The notes under the pieces were generated by a model. That model was not told where the DNA came from. It saw only the letters and a program-made list of their open reading frames with translations, and made no database searches. Shown one piece after another: positions 45,373 to 56,185 of a DNA stretch of 64,000 nucleotides; positions within the stretch are counted from its first letter, which is position 1; each line of letters starts with the position of its first letter. The stretch is from Ornithodoros turicata (taxonomy: Eukaryota; Arthropoda; Arachnida; Ixodida; Argasidae): NCBI RefSeq assembly GCF_037126465.1, contig NC_088206.1:8779187-8843186 (forward strand), written 5' to 3'. Position numbers and translations under genes: made by a program.

Positions 45373-46796
45373 ACTCCTGGCCAGCAGATCCCTGTCGTCC
45401 CGGGTTACATCCGAGTCGCAGCCTTTACATGACTGACCGAAGACGTCTTGTCTTATTTTTTTCATTTTTCCGACTACTAACTATGTTTAACTCTATCGCA
45501 TACCTAGACTACAAATGCCAGCCCTCCCTCCACTTGTCATCTGACTTTCATTATCTGCCTTTCCTTGTATTCAGAAGGCCACTATTAGATGAACGACATA
45601 TAGGAACACTACTCTGTGAGTCGTGCCACCCCATTACTATGGTACGCTTAGCTTTCTTGCCCCCCACAGCTTTGGTTGGGCGTGCATTGGCACGTAAGTA
45701 CCGCTACTTATAGCTCATTTCGAGTCGACCCCAGTCTCCTGTCCCGCATCATAAGATGCTATAATAGAGCATCGTGGGTTCGAGGCTATACTCAACGGAA
45801 GCGCTTTCAGATGTCACATAGCTCTTTCAATGACGCAGTAATGATTGACTGATCACGAAAGGCCCCTTTAACGTAAAGCGGTGTAGCGGCCTTCCAAGGT
45901 GCGGGGTAGACTGGAACCGTTACCCTTGAAGGCGGTTTTTCACCTTGTTCGTCGTCGTAGGGGGGGAAAGGATGCTCGGCCTTGGAATATTCCGTCGCCG
46001 TCGTTGCTGCCGTTTGCGCCAGCAGACGTTAAGCTTAGCGCTGCGACGCAAATCATGTTTGCGCCGTCATGTTATATCGGATGCGGGAGTCATCTGTTGT
46101 GTGGGTTGAGGTTGAATGTTCGGATGGGAGATGCAGAGAGAGAGAGGAGGTTGTTTGTGTCGCGCACGGCTGCGGAGTGTAGAACGCGTAGGTAGTTACG
46201 TGCAGTGGAAGTATAGCGTAATTGCGAGAACGTTATGGCATTACGTGAGCAGCTGTTGCGCTGAATAGGATGTGTTTATAACGCAGATTATTTGCCGCAC
46301 GTGCGTTTCACAGTCAGTTTCCTGAAAACCTTTCCTGTTCCGTTCGTGACGGACAGTCGTAACGCCCTATAACGCTAGCTGTTGGGAGAGAAACAACCTG
46401 AAACTTCGTTATAGGCCCATTTCACACTAACATTTTTTACCGTCCGTTTGCTTAACAAATAGAACCTGAGGGCAATCTAGTCCCGTAGGTTCAAATGGGT
46501 CCGTTTTGGCTCCGTGAAAAACGCGGACGAGAAAAACGGCCTTAAAAGGTGCCCATTTGATAACCTTTTCCTCTAAGAGACCGTTACTTGATGTCAGATA
46601 AGTGGAGGTTTTGTTCCAGAACGTTTCAGTGGGGCAGGGGCATAATTTTAAAATCAGTTATCTGCGAAATATATACTTTACATGGTATTATATTCTGGTA
46701 TAATAAAAAGTGACTCTTCAGTGGCACGTGGTATACGCAACTATTTGGTGCATGAGGGCGCTGTGACGAATTTTTGCTCACTGTAACGAATTTGAC
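45373..46796. other. unannotated stretch
   Basis: A weak tRNA-like B-box string (gtgggttcgaggctatac) lies at about 45775. No gene recognised. Confidence 0.4.
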
Positions 46797-47037
46797 GCGG
46801 TGGTGGTGGTGGTGGTGGTGCTAATGAAAGAACTCGCCGTTGTTGGCATCACAAAGGTGGGCAACGTCACGACTAACGCTCTGGGAGAATGTGCGTCCTG
46901 GGCCGACTTCTAAGGGAACTGTGCCGGCATATGTCTGACAGCGTCTGAGGAAAACCCCAGGAAAAACCCAAGACAGCACAGCCGGCACCGGGATTCGATT
47001 CGATACCTCCCAGTCTCTACGTGACATGGCCATATTT
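46797..47037 (-). mobile_element. SINE-B copy with (CAC)n tail
   Basis: Minus strand: gagactgggaggtatcgaat head; then gtgctgtcttgggttttt, cctggggttttcctc and cggcacagttcccttagaag, then tcggcccaggacgcaca. A variant 3' segment (gttgcccacctttgtgatgc) follows, and a (CAC)n tail at 46797-46820. The core matches 58645-58925; the 3' end differs, indicating a subfamily. Confidence 0.75.
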
Positions 47038-47699
47038 TGCCGACATTGCCAATATTAGGCCAAGATGTTGTGCTGCTTGCGTAGCCGCTCAGTCATGCGA
47101 GCTGGTATATCATTATAGTCGCATGCCCCGTTCTGCGGCCACAGGCCGTCAATCGTTTGCCCTCTTCGGACCGCTGTAAAATCTTAGTCGTCCTTTAATC
47201 GGTCTGTCCCTTTTCTCTTTTTTTAATCTTACTGTTTCGAAGTTAGTTTCTCCTGAGTGACGTCACCATACCACCCGAGGACGGAGGGCGTTGAGACGCC
47301 AGCGCTTGACGACGAAAAAAAGTAACAGTTGCTGGGAGGATTTCAGTAGTGCTTTGCATATTTGGCATGCTTGCGGCGTGTTGTAAGAGCCAAGTCCACA
47401 GAACCGCGCGGATCACAGCGTTCACGTGCATTCGTTGCCTCGAGTTGTGTCCACAGCAACGGGCTATGCTTGTAATGCACTGGGATCGTTGTTGTGCGCC
47501 AACGTAACGCTATATTTTACGAGACGATGGTGACTTAGAAGTTGTCGCAAGAGGTTATGACGCTTTGATAAAGGTGACTGGCTATGCTTTCATTGAACGC
47601 CGGAGTGATGAGTGACGATTAACTTCAACACCGCTCGGGCGATATGGCATAGGGTCAGTGGAGTACCGGTTGTGGTATTTCCATGTCTGTACTAAAGAC
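47038..47699. other. unannotated stretch
   Basis: TGACGTCA at 47258; nothing else recognised. Confidence 0.45.
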
Positions 47700-47915
47700 T
47701 GAGTTGTGCTTTCTGAGTTTTCCCCAGGGTTTTCATGCAGTCTTCCAGGCAAGCGTCGACAAAGTTCTCATTATGAAGTCGACTCAGAACGCTTAAATGA
47801 CCCCACATGCCTTTTCACCCCTTCTTATTGTCCACTCTTCATCTATCCACATCGCTACACCGTTTAGTATATGGCTACGGTTGCATCGCGGTACTAATAA
47901 CGTTGTTTTCTTCTT
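47700..47915 (+). repeat. diverged SINE-B copy
   Basis: gttttccccagggttttcat, ccactcttcatctatccac and ggctacggttgcatcgcgg keep the SINE-B order on the plus strand, with many changes and an unrelated insert. Confidence 0.45.
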
Positions 47916-48211
47916 TCGTTTTTAATACAGCACGTTCATCCAAGTGCGGGATATAGTCGGTAGCCTTTCGACATACAATTCAATTTTTATTTCGACATGG
48001 ACAAACATGGACACAAAGGTGCAAACGAAAACGATAATCGACGAAAACAAAAACGGACTGAAAGACAGTAAGCTGACTTTCTGTCCATACCTCATTGCAC
48101 TGACACAGATCTACGTCTGAAATCTCCCCCATTAGTATCAATAACACACGTTGGACATTAGCACATTTCTCGCGAACACGATACAGTTCGTGTCTCCGGA
48201 CTGCCACCTAC
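47916..48211. other. unannotated stretch
   Basis: No feature recognised. Confidence 0.4.
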
Positions 48212-48482
48212 ATATGCCGCGTACACGTTTTGCAAAACTTGATCATTTTCTCTATGGAGGCCCACAGTGTCTCGCGCAGAACTACCTGGGTCTGAGCCAA
48301 CTGCTTCTTGGGCGTCTCAGCAGGGTGCATCGCAGAGGTGGGCCGACCGAGACTCTTCTGCACGCCGGTCACATATCCACTCGCGGTCATGAGACTTGCG
48401 TGCGGGCGGGAGAGACTCCGATACACCTGTACGTCGCGTAAGATCGCCTTATTGAACGCGAATCTCTTCGCTCGCCAAGGGG
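48212..48482 (-). CDS. possible internal coding exon, unidentified
   Basis: On the minus strand an open frame of about 90 codons runs from a candidate acceptor (cggttttttccacaaaag, AG at 48484-48483) to a candidate donor (catat|gtaggt, GT at 48211-48210). An in-frame TAG lies just past the donor. Codon use is more GC-rich at third positions than the neighbourhood. The translation includes SLSRPHASLMTASGYVTGVQ and later RETLWASIEKMIKFCKTCTR. I do not recognise it. The LW..(I/M)EK pattern recalls a stretch of COG5, but the flanking residues do not fit, so no name is given. A 90-codon frame alone can arise by chance. No neighbouring exon was found. Confidence 0.28.
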
Positions 48483-49489
48483 CTTTTGTGGAAAAAACCG
48501 GCTGATTGCCGCGGGGGGCGACCCCGGGGAGATTAAATGAGAGGAAATCGTGAGACGGAGAAATGAGTTGGATTATAAATTGGAGGGCGCAGTGGATGGA
48601 AGCCGTGGTAAAACGATCATTACTTTTATCGTTTTGTTGTTCGTTCCATGAGTTGTGAATGCGGTTTCGCACCCGTTGCTGTGGGCAGTGGCGGTTATAT
48701 TCTTTCCGTTTTGGCTTTTGTTTGTACTTACGCGTTGATTGACGACGGAGCTGGCTCGTAGAGGTATGGGAGAGAAGATTGTTGAGGGAACAGAAGAGCT
48801 GCCCTTGAGTACCGTTTTCGGGATGTGTTAGTCGTCGTCGTCAAGGCGCGTTCTCAAACTGGCTTCGTACAGAGTCCTTCCGTGACTGCAGCACTACACT
48901 GCGGATACTCCACCATTGTTATGCCGTTACAGGTTACTCGTTTCTTGCTTGTACACTTGGCAGCTTTGCGTGTTGCACGAGTTTGCAAAAGCACGAAGAA
49001 TTACGGGACAGATAACGTCTTTGCTTGTGGGACAAAGGCGATGGATAGGGCCTCCAGAAGCAAGACAACACCTTTATTTGATGATGATGATGATGATGAT
49101 AGGGGAGTTTCATAACCCTAACTGTTGAGCTATCTTTCGAGTCAGCATTGGAGGATGAAAAAGTTTGTCAGCCACCAGCCTCGCCGCCATTTTTTTTACT
49201 ATATATTTATTTCTTCCAATGTCTTTTTGTTTATTTCTATTTCCAACTTTTTTGCCTCACTTTACTTCCTCACCCGTTACGTCTGTCCTCCTTACCTCTA
49301 ACATCTATCGTACCATATTATAGACGAACATATACGGTTTCTAATTGAGCGTCCACATGTTTCGCGATCCATATACACACGTAGTCATAGGCTATGGGCA
49401 TTTTTGCGTAGAATGACGTGCCCGGCTGACAGTGCAGCCAGCCTCCGTGGATCTGTTGGGAACATGCCCCCCCCCCCATCCCCCTTATT
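48483..49489. other. unannotated stretch; (GAT)n near 49079-49100
   Basis: A GAT microsatellite, a T-rich stretch near 49190 and a C-run near 49468 are present. No gene. Confidence 0.4.
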
Positions 49490-49630
49490 GACCCCAAGGT
49501 CGCGGGTTCGAAATCAGCCGAGCACGGCACCAACTTTCCGCGTTGCTCAGACAACGCCCTCCTTATACGGTTAAATACTATGCGCAGTCGCAGGTGAGCA
49601 AAATTAACTGCTTTCAGCAGTAGATTGGAA
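49490..49630 (+). repeat. Ruka-like SINE fragment
   Basis: The B-box region ggtcgcgggttcgaaatcag, then ccgagcacgg, is followed by gcaggtgagcaaaattaact, which parallels ggtgggcaaaactaatccgc of the full copy at 10733. The A-box half is missing. Confidence 0.55.
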
Positions 49631-50139
49631 AGTCTTCACATCAGTAAATCAAATCAGGGTGCTCAAGATAGCGCGGTTCCGAACGCAGTTTAAAGTGACT
49701 GACGTCACGTTGCTCCCTTTGTCGTATCGTTTGCGTAGAGAGCTTCTGATATGCGAAAACTGCCTGCAGAGTGGAAAGAGGTGTACAAACCGAACGTATC
49801 CGACCTATATATTCTCGTTTCACGCCACAGATTTGGTGCAGTGTAAGCCCCCTGATGGCACACTTGCGTGTGCCGTCATCGTCACCAGCTATTCTCATTT
49901 ATTTGTTCAGCTTGCATCATACATATAGAAACAGGGGTGGCGGAAGTCCCTGGTCTGAGGGAGGGATAAGGGAGGACTTTGAATGATTGTTACACTAAGA
50001 TATTTCGGTAATATAGAATATATATAGAACGATATATAGGATATAGAATATAATATGTAGAAGCCACCTTAATCTGTAATTTTTAATTTCAAATACGTCT
50101 AGTGTCATTTACATGTTTCTTTAATGGCTTTTTTCCCTC

Positions 50140-50141
<2 letters not shown>
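49631..50141. other. unannotated stretch
   Basis: TGACGTCA at 49700; AT-rich tatag motifs near 50010-50050. Confidence 0.4.

Positions 50142-50195
<54 letters not shown>
50142..50195. repeat. (TA)n microsatellite, ~27 units
   Basis: An uninterrupted ta dinucleotide run of about 53 bp. Confidence 0.95.
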
Positions 50196-50198
<3 letters not shown>

Positions 50199-50997
50199 TA
50201 TGCAATGCAGAATGACTTTGTTGAAGCGGTTTCACCTAACAACATTCGGTTAATTCGGCTTTTTCTATGTCGTTATCAAACGGGGACGTATATTTACGTT
50301 TGGAATGTATTTCATGTCAGTGGTGCGTGAGTGATGTGACGGTAGCAGTGATATACGCTCATGCGATATTTTCCTTACTTATAAGTTAGAACGAACGTGC
50401 AAATGCATTAAAAATTGTCTCTATGCATGAAAAGGGGGAGGGGACGTCGCCCCTCCCCTGCCACGGAACATGATATAAAATTAAACAGCGCATAACCACA
50501 TCCATGCGAACGTGGTGAGCTACCCTTATCACTTTTTTTCGTAATGTGACCCGCCTCGATTTAGCCACTGGTTCATTACCGGCGACAAGCACCTCTTTTG
50601 TGTCACGGGTTGCCCCTCCCCCCAAAATTAGCAAGAACGACACGCTAACCAACCAAAGAAGCGAACGGTTAAAAGCACTGGAGTTAATTTCGGCATCGTG
50701 TGACGCAAACCAGGAAGCCTTCCAGAAGAAGACCTCTCGCTCTGCTGAGAAACGTCGAGGGGTACATCTTTTTTGGCAAAGACGTGTGCCACGTTCAGCG
50801 AATTTGCGAACTGTTCCTCTTCCGGATGTTCCGGTTTGATTCCGTGGAACTCCTCTCTCGTTTCAGCGTTGATGAGGGTGGGAATGGAGCCAGCAATTGA
50901 AATAAACGACAAGGCGGGCGGGTTTGTATACCTTCGCCCGGCAACACTGGGCCCGGGCAAGTGAGGTGCGGGCCGTCGCACTTGCTGCGTTGTTCCC
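50196..50997. other. unannotated stretch
   Basis: No gene or repeat recognised. Confidence 0.4.
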
Positions 50998-51000
50998 TTA

Positions 51001-51444
51001 TGGCGAATTCGGGTGGTCATTTCGGAGCAACTTTTTTTGCCAGATCTCGAGCAGTCATGTTCGCTTGGTCAAAATGAAGCAAATCTCGCATGTTCGCGTG
51101 GCGCTTTCCAAGCGCTCGGAATTTGCTAGCTAGCACTTTTTTTGCCCGGTCTCAAAACGATCGAGCAGCAGATTGCTCAACTGTATCCGGTGTCGTCACA
51201 TCCGCACTGCAACGGTGGCGAGTGCCCTCATTGGCCCGCATGTTGAAATCACGTGGTTTAGCAGACGACAGAACTCGAAGACTTGCGACCGCGACGCCCC
51301 TAGCGTGATCCAAGTACCTAAAACCGCTAGATTCCTAGCAATCATGTTCGGGTGGCAACGGTCACGTGATCCAGCTTGGTCGCCGACCTAGCAATTTCCG
51401 AGCGCTCGGCCGTTTTGCTACGAAATGACCACCCGAATTCGCTA
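51001..51444. mobile_element. TTA-flanked TIR element, 444 bp (PIF/Harbinger-like?)
   Basis: The 30-bp inverted ends t(g/a)gcgaattcgggtggtcat and ttcg(g/t)agcaa have two mismatches. TTA occurs on both sides (50998-51000, 51445-51447), the usual PIF/Harbinger target. The interior repeats agcgctcgg and gcatgttcg motifs in both orientations and has no transposase ORF. A TA target cannot be excluded. Confidence 0.75.
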
Positions 51445-52170
51445 TTAGATGTGTTTTTGGTTGCTTCGGTTCCTAGGAGTTTCTTCTGGGGACAGGGGTG
51501 AATTGCGGGATCTTGTCCTGTTTTTCTTTTCCTTTTTTCTTTTTTTTTTTTCATTTCTTCCTGTGTGTTCCTGTTTCGAGTAACCGCTGTGCAGCTAAAC
51601 TGACCCTCGAAAACAACGAGGTAAAAACGAGGCTTTTCGATGTCGGAGCGGGGGCCCGTTTACAACGCCGGTGGAACAGCGGCGTCAAGATGTCTTTTGC
51701 GAGCAACAGCGTGTGTGTTACTTTGGGCCAAAAAAAGAAACCCAGCGCGTGTTATCGTGATTGTAGATTAGCGTAATTATAACTCCTAAACGGCATTATC
51801 TGCAAGGCTACTCGGTGATAAGCCATGTTGTTTTCGACGGCGCTTATCAATTCTTTCTCCCAGACTGAGTTTCTACGTAAACTTGACCCACTACAGATCG
51901 AGGGTATATAAATGTTATGTTTTAACGTAAGTGATGCATTCTAGGCACGTGCGCCTTAGCGTCGGTATGATAATATACACGTAATTCACGATCAATTCCC
52001 TTTTGACAGGCGTTCTATTTGGCAACAGATAAGGTAAGATAAGATAAGGTCGTTGTAATGATAGTTCGTGGTTTCTGTCGATCGCGACACACCTATAGTC
52101 TACGGGAGAGCTATTGAGCTACGGGAGAGAGTGAGAGAGATAGAGCGGTCTGTGGATTAATTTGTACCAA
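51445..52170. other. unannotated stretch
   Basis: A T-rich run near 51537 and a gataaggtaagataag run near 52029. No gene. Confidence 0.4.
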
Positions 52171-52222
52171 CAACAACAACAACTTTATTGTGCGATGATG
52201 AATGGGGAGCAATTTGTACCAA
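52171..52222 (+). repeat. orphan caacaacaactttatt repeat (SINE tail-like)
   Basis: caacaacaacaacaacttta, ttgtgcgatgatgaatgggg. The first part also follows SINE-B bodies at 16180 and 57893. Confidence 0.4.
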
Positions 52223-52556
52223 TGATGCTGACCTATACATGTATAATGCTGCCCTAGATATGATAGTGTATTAATTAATTTATACCAGTTCATCAATATA
52301 CACAACCCACGACCTTGGCGTCAGTATAAGCTGCGTCTTACCAGCTGACCAAGGCGTTATGCGCAGCGCGCAGAATTCATAGCAGACCTTGCAAAATGTA
52401 ATGAAAATACAAAAAGAGCGTGTTCGTTAAACGATTACATGGTCACATGATACGGAGGGAGTGGAACGCTGTGTTGTCCGTCCGTGTTTTGTCAGCGTCC
52501 CGTGACCATGTGTTTGCAAAATGAGTTCCATGTACATGTTTATGTACTCCACTATA
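52223..52556. other. unannotated stretch
   Basis: Nothing recognised. Confidence 0.4.
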
Positions 52557-52767
52557 CAGGGTGTTCAAAATTAAGCTTTCACTAGCACTTTATAAATAGG
52601 CGAACAAAAGAAAACCTGGTGATATTTTTCTGTTCCTCGAGTAAGAAACAGCTGCTACATAATTAACAGCACCTGTTTCTTACACAAGTAGTGTAAAGTT
52701 ATCATCCGGTTTCCTGTCATCGCCGTGTTTGCGTAGCGCTCGTGAAAGCTTAATTTTGAACACCCTG
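52557..52767. mobile_element. TA-flanked MITE, CAGGGTGTTCAAAATTAAGC family (211 bp)
   Basis: The ends cagggtgttcaaaattaagc and the exact complement extend a further 5-6 bp (tttcac). TA lies at 52555-52556 and 52768-52769. Ends of this type are common for mariner-derived MITEs in arthropods. No ORF. Confidence 0.85.
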
Positions 52768-52929
52768 TAGGACAAGTCACCCATTATATTTGTATTCTGA
52801 CAACCGTCCTCGGGTCGCGTAAATGGGTAGTAAGGACACGCGATATAAAAATTTGGGTACGTACACTGATTTGGCAGAGGAAAAACAATAAAATGTGGAC
52901 TTTTTTTAACGATTTGAGTGGCTCCCAAC
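52768..52929. other. unannotated stretch
   Basis: Nothing recognised. Confidence 0.4.
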
Positions 52930-53111
52930 GTCCATCGTGTCGTTACATCCATCGTGTCATTGCATCCATCATGCTGTTACGTCCAACGCGTCGTTACATC
53001 CATACCGTGCTATTACATCCAACGAGCTGTTACATCCATCGTGCCATTACGTCCATCGATGGATGTAACGGCACGGTGGATGTAACAGCTCGTTGGATGT
53101 AATGGCCCCGT
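52930..53111. repeat. 17-bp fold-back minisatellite A
   Basis: Seven direct units of about 17 bp (tccatcgtgtcgttaca and variants) run to an inversion at catcgatg (53053-53060). Three inverted units follow. The inverted units pair precisely with the last direct ones; for example tgtaacagctcgttgga is the exact complement of tccaacgagctgttaca. An ~80-bp hairpin results. Confidence 0.88.
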
Positions 53112-53489
53112 ACCCCTCAACAGGGTTGTGAAAAGCTTTACGATCCCATGTCACGGCACCGTAAGACACGCCTACGCGTAAGTATATTCCACTAGACTTT
53201 TTGTTGTAACCGGGTGCATCGCTTGTAAACATGGCGAAAGACTGTCGTGATATCCGCGTACATTGTATATGGGTACAACGCTGCGTATTGTTATAGCAAT
53301 ATATCTAAGTCGTCAAAATGAGCCTGTGGGCACTCGTTGTACTCAGAGCTCTGAAAAACGAAAAACAGCGGCACACATAAACCATCGAACTGCAACGTTC
53401 TACATAAATACCACACCAGACAACGTTGGAACAACTTTCATTCTATATATATATATATTGCACATAGTTCCATATTGTGAAAGGCTGCA
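53112..53489. other. unannotated stretch
   Basis: A short TA run near 53444. Nothing else. Confidence 0.4.
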
Positions 53490-53683
53490 CTCCCAGAAAA
53501 TGTGGAGTATTTTTAGTCATTTTGGGGACTAATTGCATTGCCGCAAATATTGGTCCTTTTCGGGAGTAAATACACCGGAGTAAATGAATGTCACAAGTAC
53601 ATTTCACGCTCTGTTCTAATAGTCCCAGGTGCGTAATTGACGTGGAATGAATGAAAATACTTCCAATTAAACCGTCAATAGAA

Positions 53684-53850
53684 CCTCTCCCTGTTTGTAA
53701 ACAAACGACGTCATAGTGTTCGACAGCGCCACCAATTTGGTAGAGTTGAACTACGCTGGAAGCTATAGGGGCGAACAAGGTCGCGCCCGAAAGCCGCGGT
53801 CTTGAGGGGATTACGGTAGTCCCTGAAAGGGTCGCGACCTTCAGTCCTAC
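53684..53850 (+). repeat. dispersed repeat Y, copy 2
   Basis: This is the inverted counterpart of 28100-28262: gttcgacagcgccaccaatt, gaactacgct, ggggcgaacaaggtcg, gggattacgg. The CRE octamer of copy 1 is CGACGTCA here. Confidence 0.65.
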
Positions 53851-53868
53851 TTTTCGTTGATTCCACGT

Positions 53869-53968
53869 CAAGAGATCCAACGGGTCAAGAGATCCATGGA
53901 GTCGAGAGATCCACCGATGGATCTCTTGACTCGATGGATCTCTTGACCCGGTTGGATCTCTTGACTCG
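53869..53968. repeat. 17-bp fold-back minisatellite B
   Basis: Three direct units (gtcaagagatccaacgg, gtcaagagatccatgga, gtcgagagatccaccg) are followed by three inverted ones (atggatctcttgactcg, atggatctcttgacccg, gttggatctcttgactcg). A decayed unit (ttggatcttttgacccc) lies at 53988. Period and ATCCAACG core are shared with array A. A stray unit, gttggatctccttgcccgg, lies at 54611. Confidence 0.88.
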
Positions 53969-54380
53969 TCTGAGGGTTCGCCAGGCTTGGATCTTTTGAC
54001 CCCTTTGTGTTACGTCGTTAACTCTAACATCGCTAAGCAGAAATTACCCGTATCGAAATTCGAGGGACTTGTTTTACGTGAGAAGGAAGGGAGTTGCCTC
54101 AGGACAGAAGCCGCCGATATTTCGATTTGCGATATATCTCTTCTTCTGTATGGGCGGAAAATGTATGAGTTAGCCAAGTTATATATAGTCCTATTACATA
54201 ATATTGACGTAGATCGTTGCATTCTGGAGTCCATTTGCGAAGTTCAGTGACTATTTACAGTCTTGAGGAGTAAAGTGCGGTGTTAGGGGACTAACATAAC
54301 GAGCAATTGTAAAAATGCGGGGGGGGGGGGACTAGAAACTGCAATTACTCCCCGTTTTCTTACTTTTTTTTTTCTTAGAG

Positions 54381-56185
54381 TGTGAGTCTGGGAGTTTGCC
54401 AGGTGTGATTTGCCGCAAAGTGGCGCAACTCCTGCCATAGGATTCGATGCTACGGAAGAGCAGCGGTCTCTCACGACGTACCCCGGTTACAAAAGAATTT
54501 CCTGTGGGAGAAAGGAGAGCATCACGAGACTCGACTCTTCCATGCACATACATGCGGCAACCAGAGAACTTCCACATCCGGATGCCGGCCGTTTGTAAAC
54601 ATTGCCGCTCGTTGGATCTCCTTGCCCGGAAAAAGTCTTGACGTCACCCCCCCCCCCCCCCCCCGTACATCCACCTCGGTATACTACTGCTTTCCCGAAG
54701 GGTGGTACCGCGTAATTCGTTTTAATTAAGCGCTTCCCGCAGTGTACACAAGCTCGGCGTGATCATGGCCGTGCGTGGGACTCTCTCAATGGATTTATAA
54801 TGAATGGAGCTAGCCGCGCCATGTCTCCCAATAACATGCATGAGTGCACCCCTTTGCATGACGCGCGCGCTGTGGCGATGAAATACCGCCCGCAGGTATG
54901 CCTGATATAGGGGTGTTGACACCTCTTCAAGTGCACTTCTGCAAATGGTTTTTAGTCGGTTCGGCTTCTAGGACGATTCGTTCGAACTTCGAACAAGCGC
55001 GGCCGGCAGAAATTCAAACGGGAAAAGTGGTGTAGGTTTCTGCCAACGGTCTTGCCGTCAGATATCTACCCAGTGTATAGCCTTCTGTTTTGTTCTTTGT
55101 GATTTAATCCTTGCGTCGCATATCTCTTATTCTTTGGTCACTTCTCTCACCGATCCCACTCCTTATATAAGCAATGTTTTAACTGCTTCTTTTCTCTGAA
55201 GAAGGGCAGGCTCTGCCCGAAAGCTCACGTATTGAATAGTTACTCCGACTTTGTGCTTCATTCTTTCGTTATGTTTCTTGACATTTCATCAAGCTGGAAC
55301 TGTGTATTGTCTTACCCTGTTGATCTCAACTTCTGTGTGACACGATAACTGTTCCGATTGAAAACGACGCGTAACAATCGTGCGCTCTTACTTCATTCGT
55401 GGGCAGATATTTCCGTCGCTATTACGCCAGCGTACCTTGCCTGCATTGATATCCTCTGGGTTCACTTTCCTGCTGCCAGCAAGCCATTTCTTCCTCCTGT
55501 GTTGTTCTCTGAAGCTTCGAGCAGACTGAGCGCCAGCCTGCACCAGCCAGCGTTGGTACCCGCAGCGTACCAGTCGCGGCATGCGGATGTTTATACGTCC
55601 TGTAGACCAACGCGCTGTGGTCGCAGTAGTACACTCGTAGGAGAGGCGCAAAGATAAGTTCGAACTGTGTTTGTGTCGTCCGTGCTCTCGTTCGCCAGTG
55701 CTCACGCTTCGAGTTTATCCACCAGGTTGCCAGCGTCTATGCTGTTGTGTCTGTCAACTCGTAGACGTAGTGGGTGAGGACGTCATTTCATTCATCAGCA
55801 TCGGAGCCCTTGATACTGCCCGTTCAAGGGTACACACAAAGGGAGAAATTGACACGATTTCATAGTATGCGAACGACGTGGTTTGTTTGCTTTTCTTTAC
55901 CTTTTATTTTCTGTTCGTTTTGATGAAAAGAAAAGCTTACATTCTGGTAAGTGTTATTAATAGCGACGTTTTTCACACACAATGGTTCTATAATTTTTCA
56001 AATGATGATATGCTGAATTTAATATGGCCCCGAACGGTCCTACCCGTCGTTTTAGTGCCTGCTGAGAATGACCTTTCGATGGTAAAATAACCAGCGATCA
56101 GATGACATATCATTTTACGATTCTCTCGATTTTACAATCGCACTCTTCAGGCGTAGAGTTATGAGGTGTAGGAGAAAATACAGAG
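54381..56185. other. unannotated stretch; C-run 54645-54664
   Basis: TGACGTCA at 54639 abuts a long C-run. Frames at 55358-55705 are open on both strands without recognisable products. Confidence 0.4.

Larger units (their letters stand above)
53490..54380. mobile_element. AGAGTGT-family element with nested repeats
   Basis: The left part gcactcccagaaaatgtgga, gtcattttggggactaatt and right part aattactccccgttttct, cttagagtgtgagtc are inverted, degraded counterparts. They share strings with 14711-15152. Inside lie repeat Y (53684-53850) and the fold-back minisatellite B (53869-53968). A C/G-run at 54318-54329. A plus frame at 53987-54250 is unfamiliar. Confidence 0.5.

Noticed and set aside
48212..48482. 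Naming the exon-like frame as COG5
   Set aside because: Only a short LW..(I/M)EK pattern agrees; following residues do not match the conserved part of that family as I recall it.
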